Shown: piece by piece, positions 1 through 13,100 of the stretch
Numbering within the stretch: position 1 is the stretch's first letter
How the letters are laid out: each line of letters starts with the position of its first letter
From: Odiellus spinosus
Lineage: Eukaryota > Arthropoda > Arachnida > Opiliones > Phalangiidae
Length of the DNA: 64,000 nucleotides
Reading direction: 5' to 3'
Assembly (NCBI GenBank): GCA_963920705.1
Contig: OY987228.1
Location: 15,979,187 to 16,043,186 of the forward strand
Program-made: the position numbers and the translations under genes
Notes under the pieces: model-generated
The model's input: only the letters and a program-made list of their open reading frames with translations
The model's database searches: none
What the model was told of the DNA's origin: nothing

Positions 1-332
1 AATAGAAGGAGAAACAAAATAAAACCCATAAGCCTTCGAGAAAAATGGGAGCATCCTTAATATACCCTGCATTACGCGCGCTTCTCATACAAAAAGAAGC
101 CTAAAGGGTTTCTATAATGGAATATTATACAGCCTATCGAACGTTTTGCCTTCCTCCTGACAGAAAGTAACCTTCAACCTCATCACCCATCCCAAATGTA
201 CAACAGCCGAGAATGAAATAAGGAAAAGCCCCTGCAGAAGATGAGGTATATAAGCTAGCATCATAAGATGAGAAGCCGACACCTAGTCATGCTCTCTCAC
301 CGACGGCCATTTTCTCTTAAAATCCGTTTTAA

Positions 333-347
333 CCCCCCCCCCCCCCC
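333..347. repeat. C15 homopolymer
   Basis: An uninterrupted run of 15 cytosines, one of a series of long C or G runs in this window. The apparent proline-rich short frames across it are composition artefacts. Confidence 0.9.
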
Positions 348-500
348 AAAACCGGGTTTAGTCATCTCACATTTCGGAGCCTTTAAGCATGATACCACCT
401 TCTCTTTACCATCAGGTCCCAACATCCCAAACCAGTTCTTTTTATATCGCCTTCTTTCAAGAAATATCGACGCGAATTTACCAAAATAAGGCATGGAGTC

Positions 501-775
501 AGTTGTAGATTTCATATATAGTTTAATTGGTCAGAAGAGATCAGTAGTCTTGCACGCATTGAAAATCTAAACTGGTCCGATTGTAGACACCTTATACCAA
601 TATCCAGCCTACCTAAACTTTCCCCATACATTCAATTCTCAAGCGAAAGAGTTGTAGATATAAAGGGAAGTCATTATTTGATTGGTTACTGAAAGATATA
701 GGAAAGCCAATAGCCTTCTAGGTACTGAAAACTTAAAACTGGTCTGATTGTAGGCACCTTATACCAAAATCCAGC
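501..775. repeat. Diverged two-unit tandem duplication
   Basis: Two head-to-tail units, about 501-608 and 650-775, both open with AGTTGTAGAT and close with CACCTTATACCA followed by ATCCAGC. The last ~50 bases (559-608 versus 724-775) are clearly alignable with a few substitutions. The front parts share only scattered words such as GATTGGT/AATTGGT. The offset between units is about 150-165 bases with small indels. No open frame spans both units. It reads as an old local duplication or a short satellite remnant of unknown function. Confidence 0.7.
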
Positions 776-2026
776 GTCTATAGACTCTACACCTCCTATC
801 CTAACGCCAAAAAAAGTTTTTCGATTTAGGTTTTGAAACCTTCCGATATCTCAAAGTATATATATCAAGAAAAGTTTTTAAAATTTCGGCCCGTTTCTAA
901 GTATATACAGTACCGCTTTATATTTATATATTATATTCAAGAGAAGATGGTATAGTGAATTTGCGTATATTTAAAATATTTCGAGCCTTCCTCTCCCTCT
1001 TTCTCAGCCTCCTAAAACTTATTTTTAGATTTTTCTCTAAGTTTTCAAAGAGAAACGAAATTGAATTTCGGGAAAAATTATTATATTTTCGCAAAGTGAC
1101 TGTATTTTACCAAAAGTTCGACTTTATAGGAGTAACTTTTAACCCTTTTCGGTGGCCTTTGGTTATAAGTTTATATAATATATAATAAGAAAATTGTCGG
1201 AGAAATATTGAATTGCAATTGGGTCTAGCTATACTTTAATATATATTCCTAAAAATATTAAATACATCTGTGGATATAAAAGCGAGAGAACTCAATTGAG
1301 ATTTCTGAACCATGGAAATATTAAAATATTAGAAATCTACTAAAAACAATTTTCTATATACAAAATTAAATCTATAGGAAACTAAAAAGTAACGATAATT
1401 GCTCGCTGGAGAAGTTAAGAACTCAAAATTTTAATGGAAATTGAATTTTCGATCATCTAAAGAAACTAATACCGTAAAAGCTAACGAGAAACTCTGATAA
1501 TACACGTTTATTAACTAAATTAATCACCAAACGCGAATGTAAGTTGGTCAAAACTTTCCACAAAGTTTCGGCCTCAAATGATTCAACTCCAAACCGATAT
1601 TTCAACTACAAAATTACGTGATTTGAAAATTTCGAGTTTAGATTTTGAACCTCAAGAATTTAGGGGCATAAACTTCTGATAAATAATGGTAGTTTTACGT
1701 TCCCTAGTCGCTACGATATCGGAATTGATAAACGACATTAGGACACAAACCCGCACCCTACAATGAAAATCGAGGTCATATATACTGCCAAAATTCCATC
1801 CCTAAAGATCGCCCACTATACACCCCCATCTCTACGGTCCTCCCCACTACTATAGTCCAAGCACCAACCGACTAAGAATATACGTAAACTGAATTATGAA
1901 TGATTATAGGTGTTCATCTATAATTCACCAAAATTCCATTATCAAGATTGGAGCAGCATTTCGGAGAAAGCGAGGAGGAGAGCTTGCAGCCAGAAATCGA
2001 CTAGATGCATTGACGTCGACCGAGCT

Positions 2027-2047
2027 CCCCCCCCCCCCCCCCCCCCC
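2027..2047. repeat. C21 homopolymer
   Basis: Twenty-one consecutive cytosines directly after GACGTCGACCGAGCT. This is the longest C run in the window. Overlapping short frames with poly-proline or poly-glycine are artefacts of it. Confidence 0.9.
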
Positions 2048-3231
2048 ACGATCAAACGTATTGGGAAAACGAGCTTAGTTAGGGCTACAGTGTAAGCGAA
2101 ATCTAAGCCACGCACCGAACGCAATAACGAAGGATTAAAGTTGCCAGGCGACATTCACGAACTAGAAATCAGAATTTGAGTTACGTTCACATTGACTCGT
2201 GTATGGTTTGAAACAGAGTATATGTAGACCGAGTAGCGGTTCGGATTTACACGCAAGACAGGATTAATGTGGGAGAAAACTTGGGGTCACGGGCCTCAAT
2301 TTTCAACTTTCCCTGGTGGGTTTTAACCAAACACTCAAGTTTTGATTCGAAATGAACCCACATATGTTGGTTAGGGCCTTTCCCTCGAGCGATGACTAAA
2401 CATAATTTGGGACGCCTCTTACTGGACCCACACAAAACTGCAGTCTGTTTTACAATCTTTCAGCGCCATCTATCCCGATAAGCTGATAAGTGTAATTAAA
2501 CAGGCATACGAAGGAGGTTAACCACGAACTTCACTTAAAATTTGATAAGATTGGTTACTAGTACGGATGTGATTACGTCAAATTACCTATTATCACTAAG
2601 GTCATCACGTGGCTTAAAAGGATAGTAAACCCGAGGGTAATTTTTAATTATGAGTATTAAAATAAAATCAAAAGGCTTGTCGCTAGTTTGTACCAATGTA
2701 GAGGCAATGGACTCTATAAGCCTAACTCCATTATCAGATTAATGTTAGAATATATAACATAGCTAATCGAAGAGCGTTTTAAAATATGTCACCCGCACCA
2801 ATTAATTCCCAGACACGCGCGAACCTAAAACATTATGATTAGCTAGAGATATTCTGACAAATTTACCAGTCTTAAAAGAGTTGTACTCGTGAATTTCGAA
2901 GAAAAAAAATCGCGAGTGAGCGCGATATTCCAGCTTTGATTTTGCCTCTCGTGAAAACGAGGCTTTTAGGCTTAACAAGTTGAAATATAAACTTAAAACA
3001 TTATACAGCAAACTATCGAGAAATTGCTTTAGTGAATTTTGTTATTAGTGGTCTACGAGTCTCTGATTTTACGAGTGTTTAAATTGCTAATTGACTAAAC
3101 ATGGCGTGTTTCTAAAGTAGCGTTCACATTAGGAATTTGTTCAAATCGTTTTGCAAGCTAATAATTTCATTTTTCAATTTGACATTTTCTAAAACGGTTA
3201 ATATCGATGTCTAGTTTGAAACAGTCAAACA

Positions 3232-3250
3232 GGGGGGGGGGGGGGGGGGG
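3232..3250. repeat. G19 homopolymer
   Basis: Nineteen consecutive guanines in AT-rich surroundings. Such a run could form a G-quadruplex and is also prone to sequencing and replication slippage, so its true length is uncertain. Confidence 0.9.
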
Positions 3251-5169
3251 CTTTGCTTCGACCAATATTGATGTTTAATTAAATATGCACGATATTTCCT
3301 ATCCTGGAATTAGACTCAACTAGAATTTTGGTTTCTGAATACACTTAATTTTTAATTTAGCAATAACGAACTCAGGTGTGAACGTAATTCTTATCCTGGA
3401 TATCGAAGGAGAAGGGAATGATCGTCGATATCGATCAGAGATTCGAACCGGCTCCAACTTCGTACTAAAATCCAAATGTTGAAAGATGCCGGAAACGACA
3501 AGCAGTCGATTTCGCCAATTGTAGGAATATGGGACTGTAGGGCGAGGGTGGATTGTAAGCTTAGCCACCAGCATGTCAAAACAGCTCCAGGCTTTTCAAT
3601 CAACGAAACCCGATGGTGACTCTGGCCTGTCGCTCTCGCGAACGAGTAAAGCGGAGAGCGGAGAGCGAGAGAGAAAGAGACAGCACCAATGTCAACATTT
3701 GCGCTAAATTTATTATCTTTCGCGTCACGCGCGCTTTCGCCAAGGCCTAAAGGACAAACTATAAAGCGCGGGAAAAGCCCTCTTCCCCCCATCTCTAGCG
3801 GCTAAGCCTAATAAACTAATTCGATTATGGACTAAGAACGAGTGAAATAATTTGAAGAGGACGATCAACATTATTATATTGGCGCTAAATTGCATTTCCG
3901 ATCTATTGGATCTTCCGACAAACTCGTAACCCTTTCGTGTAAATATATAATTCGATTAAATTTTATGAGAAGAATTATGGGGATAAATAAAAATTATTGA
4001 AAGTCATTATTATCTTAAACGACGTTTATACAACGTCATATATCGAGCAAAGCGTTAAAACTTTTATCTCGCGAGAAATTATATCTAAATCGGAAATTTC
4101 GGCTAACGGGGCTTGCTAAAGCCGTGACAATTAGATATTAGAGAAATTTATACCCAGTTAATATTTGCGAAGAAGCGTATTAAAAATTCTAGTCCAGGAG
4201 ATTGTTAATTAATTCTTTTAGTCAACGATCAGACTTACGGTTTCACGTTTTTTTAACATTCTGAGAATATCAGTTAGGAACTTACCTCACTGAAAGGATT
4301 ATATAAACTTTTGATAATAAAATTTAAATAACATTCCGAGAAAATATTAAATCGATTTTTGAGCAGCAAAAGGTCATTTTGTCTTTCGACATTACCAAAA
4401 ATCGAGATTTCGGTATAGACAACGTTTGTATTTCGTAACGTTCTAGTATTGGGCTCTGCGTGTTAAAATAAAAATGAGAAAGCTAACAAATTCGAAACTT
4501 TTCCCCTGCCCCAAATCTCTACAATAAATTTTATATTATATATGAAAAACTTTTGGACGAACGCGTAAGCATGCGATGTAACCATTTGAAACAACATTAC
4601 GCAAACAAAAAAACAAAACGAATCAATGATTGAATAAGAGAGAGAAAGAGAACATGCCAGTACTTTCAAAATATTTTCGAATGGGGGGAAAGCTTGAAAG
4701 AATAGGCCTAAAAATGTAAAAAATCGATAGTGACGTTATCAATCGAGGACTTGACAATTAAGGTTAACAATTAAGGATCATTAAAATAAAGGAAGAATGG
4801 AATGCCAAAAATATTTAGTTCGTTTTCTTTCCTACATAATTGGATTAAGAAAAAAAAAAAAAAAATACTAGTTTACTAACACTTAACTATGAGACTTGGT
4901 GTTATTCAAATACCAGAGCGACTAATTATATTATTATTCATGTTGCTTAATTATGTTACGCTCTGGTTCAAGGGGAGTTGACACGACTATAGCGTCTCAA
5001 TTAGCTTTTACCATAATGTCAACTCCTAGCTTTTGTACATATTAATTTTATCATCTGATGTTAAGTTAATCTCGAAATTAAAACTTTTTTATTGAATTCA
5101 TAACTACACGGTCTAAAAAAACTTAGTTTGGGAATCTTAAAAAGTTCTAAGTAATGAAATCGAAAAATG

Positions 5170-5196
5170 TGTTTTAACATATCACTCTCCCTTTAA
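5170..5196. repeat. Possible partial end of the TTAA-bounded MITE family
   Basis: The sequence ends CACTCTCCCT followed by TTAA, matching the right terminus of the family seen at 16115-16452 and 28443-28826. It is preceded by GTGTTTTAACAT, similar to GTGTTGTTAGG in the 28-kb copy. No left terminus is visible 340-390 bases upstream, so this would be a truncated copy or a chance terminus. Confidence 0.3.
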
Positions 5197-5414
5197 CAAA
5201 AATCAAAAAAGCGAGCGAAATCCAATAACGAAGTAAAAATAAAACGATAGATATAGATAGAGATAAGAGAAGAGTATATAAAAAAATATGTAGAAAAAAA
5301 TTTATCGATTTCTTTTTAGATAGGATTTTTGATTGAACTCACCTTCCCTTGCATAATCAAACGAATGGTCAAGGTGACCGAAGGGCCATCGGAAGAGAGG
5401 GATTTGGCGGCCAT

Positions 5415-5510
5415 TTGAGAGTGGTTGGTTGGTTGGTGGGACTCGGGTGGTCAAGGGCTTAGTGGTCAAGGTGGTGGTGATTGGTGGTTGGTGTCGGGCC
5501 AGTGCAGGAG
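5415..5510 (+). repeat. GGT-rich low-complexity patch
   Basis: A run of GGTT/GGTG words (for example 5422-5440, GGTTGGTTGGTTGGTGGG) continues loosely as GTGGTCAAGG and GGTGGTGGTGATTGG. Four or more closely spaced GG pairs could form a two-tetrad G-quadruplex on the plus strand. Translation of the opposite strand gives only a Thr/Pro-rich frame with no domain. Confidence 0.6.
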
Positions 5511-5726
5511 AGCGGGTGGCCAAGATTACGAGAGGACCTCTAGAAAAAAGGAGAGAAAGAAAAAAGGACGACTAAACAACTAAAAAACATCTGAAGACAC
5601 GAAACGCGAATCAAATAAACAACAACAGAAGAGTATAGGTACATTGAATTCGATTAATAAAAAAATGGACAAATGTTAAGTTAGAGGAACCAGTTTTAAA
5701 AAGCAATACCATTCGAAATTATCTTC

Positions 5727-5790
5727 TACACCCGTGAAGTCACAAATTACGACCCTTCATTGCCAGTATTTATCGCTTCACGCGGGTGTA
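5727..5790. repeat. Short inverted repeat (13-15 bp stem)
   Basis: TACACCCGTGAAG (5727-5739) is mirrored by CTTCACGCGGGTGTA (5776-5790), with a two-base CG difference and a 36-base spacer. It may be a tiny MITE remnant or chance. CACGGGTGTAG occurs again near 21666. Confidence 0.45.
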
Positions 5791-8700
5791 AAAAATGTAA
5801 ACCAATGTAAACGCACTTGGAACAGATTCGGATACAATTCGGAATTGAATAAAAACTTATATTTAATTTGAAGCGTAATTATGTAATAATTAATCAAAGT
5901 ACAATTACAGAGAAATTTAAATTATTATAGTTATTCGAATCTGCGATTAAATTGAATATTATCTAAAACTGGTCCCTTAAATTAAAAAACATATTGCGCA
6001 TTCTCACCGTGTCCAAAAAAAAAAGAAAAAAATACACCAGCAGACAAAAAAATTTGTCTTTTAAAAATTAGTCAAAATTCCATCTGTATCCAATCTCGTT
6101 ATTAATTAAATATAAAGGTTTTTTGATGGTATTAAGCAATAAGTCATATTAGTCCATAAATCAGACATTCCAGAAAAAGTATTAGTCATCAACACTAACA
6201 TAACTAACAACAAAAACCTTATTACGGTATTAAGCATTTAATAATAAAAATAAATTACGCCGCACCTGACTCGGGTGTTAATTTCGACTGCTACAATCAA
6301 AACTTAAGAAAGGAATGACACTAAATTAGGAGCTCCGAGAAATCCTATTGTATTTACAGCCCAGGGGCCCAAAAAAATACCGGGGAAAGGGGGGGCTTAA
6401 TCGCGTTTGAAAAGAAAATATAACATTCCGAGTGAGACAGCGAGTACACGATTTTCCGACTTAAAACACTACACTATATAAAAATAACGTCACCATAATC
6501 ACTTTAAAATGTCAGCAGACACAAAACTAGGATTTCTTTTCTTTCAGTTATATAATATACCACTTGGAAAATAGACTAGCTTAGTATCTACCATCACTTG
6601 AGACAGATTTGTTACTATTACTTTATACCTTGCGCTAAGAAAGTAAAAACTACGGCGAAATGATAAGAGATTTAAAACTCTGTAGAGAAATAAATAGTAC
6701 GTCTCTTTTCCGACGCGTAGACTTAACCTTAAAATAAAAAGCAATTAAGAATCGTATATACAGACTGAACAAACGCGTTTGAAAATCTTCCAGGGATGTT
6801 ATATAGCTATCTAACTCTTTCCAGAGCACCATTTCGCGTGTGTAAAAAAAGGGCGCGTAACTTGACTGGGGGAAAAATTTTGGCGCGGAGTTAAAACAAA
6901 ACCCGAAACAAAACGACGTAAGAATTGTCAGAGCTCGCGATTTTCTCAAGCCAGATTGGAGAGAATCCAAAAAACGCGCTATACAAAGAGGTTTGAAAAT
7001 AGTGTAAGTACTAATACGCGTACCGTGTAGCGCGCCTTTAACAGAACAAATTGTATCACGTGATTAATGCGTTGTAGAAAGCCGCCTTCCGTAAATAAAA
7101 AAAATATTAACTTTAAAAGGAGAATTTAAAGAACCGTCGAATTTAGCAGTTTCTAAAATTACACATTTTTGTGAGAATTAGATTCACCTCAATTTAGACG
7201 ACACGTTTCGAGGATTTAAATTGTTACGGATTAATTTTACAACTCTTGAAAAGATAGCACAAACCACGGTTTTTCATAGATTTCATCCTCACAAGTATAT
7301 AGACATAATATTTAATCAAAGTCGAGATAAAACTATCACTTTTCGTACTATGGGGCTAAAGGTCTTGGTCTAATTATATTATTAATTATATGGGGCCAGA
7401 AAGGGAATCATTTTCGCCATTTTATTGGTCACCAATAATTGGCGAACAGATACTACTACTAGCAAAATGGGTGCGAGACCATATCATTTAGAAATATTTA
7501 ATTATATCGATATGAATTAATAATTTAATTATTAAATCCTTGTCACGTGTGGGTATGATATATGTTAAATTATCATGCAGTTATTTAAGAACTATAATAA
7601 GACTATATCGAGGGATATATAGACTTCAGTACTTGGGTGTACGAAATTTTTAAACTACCAAAGTTTCACCCCATATAAGTTCACGAAAGTTCGAACTATT
7701 AACACTGTCAAATCTTAACTCAGGTGTATAAAGAATTCAAGAGAGTGACGCCCCCTAGTCCCTATACTTCTGACGATAATTAATACAGTAACATGTAAAT
7801 TAATATTAACACCAATTTATTTGTTAAATGCCCCTTGCATTAGGATTTTGAAACGTATGAAGTATAAAAAAATTGCATAATATCCAATTGACCAGGTCAA
7901 TTTAATCTTATCCGTGGTTTGTGCTCCCTCTAATGTTAATTAATAAGCGTAGCAGCCAGAAATATCAATTATTAAAATTCTAAATTAAATATATTACATT
8001 GCAAATTAAAAGCCAGCACAAATAGAAATTAAAAATCAAATTTCTTATCATAATTTACATTCTGGTTTCTACGTTTAATTTAAAATCTTGATTAAAAACC
8101 AAACAATTCAAGCAATTCTTTAGTAAATATTAACCAAATTCAAAGCAAATAAAAAGAATAAAACTTAAAACATTTCATCATACCTATAACTAAGATAATT
8201 AAATTATCTTCGAAGACACACCAACTTAAAAACCGTTCACAAAACAAAACACTTTTAGGATTTTTCTCGTGGCTTATCAATTAATCTATTAAAACTACTT
8301 ATGGGCGTTAATTAAGGGTAGTAAATAAAGGAATAGTTTGATTTCTTTCCTCGGGATCCAAGGAAGGAACGTTTTTGGTATGACGTTAAAATAAACGATG
8401 AGAAAGAAACGGTATAATCCACCTGCAATGTCGAATAATCCTGAAGTTCACAGCATTCAATGAGAAAAAAAAACCAACTGTTTTTTTTTATTCTTCTACA
8501 ACTCTTATACCAAGAGTATACGAGAAATTTTTCCTTCTCTTTCAGAAAAAGGGGCGTGAAAAAAAAAAAACTAGGGTTATACTATATATCGCGGACGAAA
8601 AAGGAACCCGCGAAAACCAGAGTTTTTTCCAAAGCGCGTTGCTAAACCGAAACGCCGGTCCACGAGAAGACTATCAAAAACCTCGCGCCCTCTCGTCACC

Positions 8701-9801
8701 GAGTCTCTATACGAACGCTAGAGAGAAGGGCTTAAAAGCTAAGAGAAGAAGACTACGGAAGAGTACGGAGGAGAGAAAGAGAAGAAGCTGAAGAAGACAG
8801 CTCGTGCGAAGAGCGCGCCAAAAAGAATCCTCGCACGTGCTGGCTGAATTCGGCCGAAGGGGAAAAAGGCGCGTTCGGAGGGGGAAGAGGGCAGGAACTA
8901 GAATAAAAGAGAGGGGAAGGGAATGCGTTGAAGGATTTACCCCCCTCTAATTCCCCCCTCACAACCCCCCTTTCGATCCAACGAACAAAAGGATGGCAAA
9001 AGCCTTCTCCATCCCCTCATCCCAACAACGCCGAGAGAAAGCTGGCTATCCAGGGGTAAGAAAAGATTTTGTACGGAGAAAGGTTGAGAGGGTGGGGAGG
9101 GGGTACGAAAGAGGCGAGTTCCCAGTGACAAAAGCTTCGGAAAAACCTTATTGGAGAAGCGAAGAAAGGTAAGTTTGTCAGAGGGAAAGGGAGTAGAGCA
9201 TCTTCTCCCTCCTCCAAAGAAGCTATCTAATCCAATTTACGAACTTGGAAATATAAGGTCTACGGGATGAAATCTCGCAGAAAGGTTTCTTTTGCTCGTA
9301 AAAGGGAAAAAGAGACAGAGTAAAATAAAAAAAAAAAAAAAGTTAAAGGGGAGAGAGGTCTTATCAATGTACAAGGAAAGTCGAGAAATCGAGTTGCAGT
9401 TGCCCTGATTTCTTTTTACCGTCTATTCCTATTCCATTTCCCTCTCTTACCTATCTATTTTTTCTTTTTTTTTTTTTCATATCCCCTCCATTTCTAGAAA
9501 CGGAAAAGCGTCTTTACCTTTTATATAACAAGAGAAAAGAGCAAAAAAATAAAAAATATACGAGTATATAGATATTCCCCGATTCTATCTTATATTACGA
9601 AACAAAATTTGAACTTTCAAGCAATAAAGGAATGCGAGCGTAATCGGAAAGTAAAATCACTCGCTTGACATTTATTTCAAATTTGATTTAAAATAAAAGT
9701 GTCTGCATACAATTTACGATCAAAATTTATATTTTGTATAAAAATGATGAAATATACATCTTATATCGGTTTTAAACGTAGATTAAAAAATAAACCATTA
9801 T

Positions 9802-10151
9802 CAGAAGCCGATGAAACCCTCCTTTGAAGTCTATTACTCCCGGGTACTACTCCCCTCTCTGTATGGGTTAGTTTCAAAAAGCGCGATTAGTACGCCTCCT
9901 AACGGTAGATATTTTCGGAGTGGGAGTTCGTCGAGTGAATATCTCTAACAGCCTTGGAGTTCGTCAAAAAAAAAAAAAAAAAAAAAACGTCGTCGTTTGT
10001 GGAGAGAGAGAATTTCCAATTTTCCGTTGATAGGGGGTATGAAGTAGGACCCCTCCGATCTCGTAAAATTGGGAATTTTACCCATACAGAGAGGAGCGCT
10101 ATATCGAACATTAGAGTAGTAGACTTCAAAGGAGGGTTTCATCTACTTCTG
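9802..10151. mobile_element. 350-bp foldback MITE-like element
   Basis: The left arm (9802-9869) and right arm (10079-10151) are inverted copies. Both begin CAGAAG from the outside, then GATGAAACCCTCCTTTGAAG, TACTC, and finally CTCTCTGTATGGGT on the inner side. The arms are about 70 bases with some divergence in the middle. The centre holds an A22 run (9966-9987). CATTAT lies just outside both ends but is offset by one base on the right, so no exact target duplication is confirmed. The CAG start would fit hAT-type ends, but superfamily assignment is a guess. No transposase is encoded. Confidence 0.75.
9966..9987. repeat. A22 homopolymer
   Basis: Twenty-two adenines inside the foldback element. 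Lysine- and phenylalanine-rich short frames around it are artefacts. Confidence 0.9.
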
Positions 10152-13100
10152 TCATTATATATAAAAGTCTTCAGATACACACTACATTATGTAAACCCTT
10201 AAATACTAATAAAAAACGCGGTTAAGCCTAATTTGAATAGTTTATGAAGTACTATTTTTACTAGTTATTTGAATCAATATTGCAGACTTTCTTAAGAGTA
10301 TTTCTTAAACTCTACAACTTCATTCATAGAGACTGATGCAAATTATGGTTTTAAGGATATTACTGTTTACCAGAATTTGTACTGTCTAGTTTTTTGTTAT
10401 TTTTAAGTTGAAATGAAAATATAAAAACAGAAGTGGTGAAACTTCATTCGCATAGAAAGAAAATTATTTTTAATACTTATAATTAACGTTTGCAAGAGTT
10501 TCTGGGCTTAAAAATCGCTAATTTTTGCAATACTTTATCTACTTTGCAAGATGGAATCTGTCACAAAGACTTTAACGAGAACTTTTCCCGTCCTTCTATT
10601 GAACTAATTCCGAATCATTTTGGGTTTTTTATCCGCTATGTTGCACGGTTATTTTAATCTAAGAATATCCAACTAATCCTTATCCCACTAATGATTATAG
10701 TAACAATTAATATTATCTCGAAAACAGGGACAGTTCGTTGTTAAAATTTAATGAAGGAGACTCGATATAAATAGATAAAAATAATGATCCGAACAAAAAC
10801 ATTTTTTTTCTTATTTCCTACCTTAGGTACCTGTTTACGCGATGCATTTTAAAGACTTTATGGATACAGTATAGAAAGAGATAAAAAACTTACAAAAAAG
10901 GGGTAACAACCTTTTTTACTTTCGTTTAAGAAATAATTAAAGCAGCGATGAGAGCTAACGAACTTCTCCTAATTATAGGATTTCTGATCTTGTTTAGAGA
11001 GAAAAGGATGTAGGGCTGAGACGCGAGAGAAATGCGAGGATGGTGGAAAAAAAAAAAATGCCCCTCCTCGAAAGAGACGGGATTTGTTCCGATAAAGTAA
11101 ATCTAGCGCCGAAGGGAAGCATCTTCATGCCAAATTACGCGGGGACCAAGAGCGCCTGCGCGCTAATTCAAGATAACAACGAAATGATGTCCTCTGCGGG
11201 CTTAGGAATGGACAAGTACATTAGAAGTACCTGACCCTACCCACTTGTGATTAATTAGGGCTGATATACGTAATGTAATCAACTTTTGCTCTCTGTTAAA
11301 CTATGAATATGATTGCCAATATTTTGAAATGCGAAATTCGAATTTGAGCTGGCTTTAATAATTATTTTAAAGAATACATAAACAAAAGAACAAGACTAAA
11401 TTATCTACGTTAATTAATCCATAATTAGAGATAATAAATCTAACTTATTCGATATATTTGTACCTAACTGATTATCCACAATTTTGTGGATCCTATTCCA
11501 AAGGCCCACCTCTACTCATAGCCAAATAATCCTGTTATGACTTTTCCTTGATCCTTTAATCCAATTTTAGAATAAACTGACTTTCCGAAGGAAAGTAATT
11601 CCTTCGCTTTAATTTATTTAAACTATACCGGTCTCTAAGACTACGCAAAGATATGAACCATGCATTTATATCAATTTCAAATTGTATTAGTCTTAACCAA
11701 TTTCAAAATCTTATCATTCTTGACTTAAGATTTTTGACTACCTTTTTTAGATAATATAAATGCACAGTCATCTTTCCATAAAATGGTTTTCTACAGAATA
11801 TTCCTTTGTGTTTTGTATCAGAAAAAAATTATTTCACATTTAAAATTACAGAAATTCAAATATTAATCATTTTGCTATTACTGAAATTTTAGAACTCAAT
11901 TTCTAGTACAATTTTCTGTCCTCTATCTTTCTGCAAGTAATAAAGTCTAAAAATTTAATATTAGAAGAATACAGCAAGCTGCGCCTGTAAAAGTGTTCCA
12001 ACTGTCGTGCTATATTGTGTCAGGTAAAGCATACATGTAGGGGTAAATAAATTATAAGCAAAAATTAGGTTTAGTTTCTATGTAACTTTGTGAAGAGAGA
12101 TTAAGGATCAAAAAAAAAAAATACTTTTATGACAGTTAACAGTTAATCCTTTTGCCCAAAAAAAAATCGTGGGAGTAGAATCTAGAGCGTGGATATAATC
12201 GCCTTAAAACGTCGCCTTAAAAAGGGATCGGGGAGCTGCGATATAAAAAGCGGAATAATAGAAACAAGGCTAGAAATAAAATACATTCTTACGTCGAAGT
12301 GCCAAGCCTGAAAACAAATTTAGTCAAAATACGCGAAAAGAAAAATAAGAAAAAAAAAGATGAAAGATCGCGAACCTCACAAACTAAATCTACTTAAAAA
12401 TCCCACCCTCGCTCTCTTGGCACCCTTTTTCACAAATACCCCTAGGTTTTTTTATTCTGACGTTTTAAACAATAAAGTTTCAAGCTTGTAATTGAATAGG
12501 GAGAAGGAAGGGGGTCAAAATCGTTCTAGCATCAAAGATATAAAATTTGAAAAACAAAACTAGAAAAAAAAAGAATAAAAGCAAAGGACCAATGAGAAAG
12601 GAAAAAAAATATTTTCCGAGAATCAAACGTAAAGAGAGAAGGAACGCCTTTATTTTAAAGAATCGTAAAACATAAACGCTATAAAAAAGGGAACCGACTC
12701 TAAAGAATACTTTAAAAGAAAAAAAATCAATTTATTTTGCTTGCCTCGGAAAAATACCCCCAGTAGTGTATAAAATTATATAAGATTATAGGGGGTAAGA
12801 TGGAGGGGGTTGAAAAAGCAAGAATGCTTGAATAATATTGGAATGGGATTGGTTGCTTACGGAACTATAGATTGAATACAGTTCGAAGACTCCAAGGTTT
12901 TTTTTCAAGGCGGTACAACTTCTTCATACCTTAACGTAAGCTGTATTAGACCTTCTTTGCTACAAGAAGAACATATAAAAGAGAAAAAAAAACAGCTTGT
13001 GGGAGGGGGGCGAAGCGAAATTCTGGTAATTGGATTATAAGCCTCTATTCCCGGTACCATCCAGGGATTTCTTCCTCTTATTTCCTTTATATTGCGAAGG

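Larger units (their letters stand above)
776..5192. other. Non-coding stretch, no gene recognised
   Basis: I see no convincing gene here. The longest open frame (3391-3792, minus, 133 codons) has no recognisable motif. The stretch holds a C21 run (2027-2047), a G19 run (3232-3250), an A-rich run near 4850-4866, and AT-rich sequence otherwise. A segment at about 3118-3160 starts AGTAGCGTTCACATT and resembles the left end of the 52-kb repeat family, but the match is too short to call firmly. Confidence 0.6.
5197..9801. other. Non-coding stretch with GGT-rich and purine-rich patches
   Basis: No gene is recognised. Notable contents are a GGT-rich patch (5415-5510), a short inverted repeat (5727-5790), and a purine-rich, CpG-bearing block at about 8690-9230. 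That block ends near a good splice-donor-like sequence AAAG/GTAAGT at 9169. The open frame at 6650-6970 (minus, 106 codons) lacks any recognisable domain. The rest is AT-rich single-copy-looking sequence. Confidence 0.55.

Noticed and set aside
3425..3445. tRNA T-arm-like GGTTCGAATC on the minus strand
   Set aside because: No matching A box, anticodon arm or acceptor stem around it.
3391..3792. 133-codon minus-strand frame
   Set aside because: No domain, no homologue that I recognise; composition matches the background.
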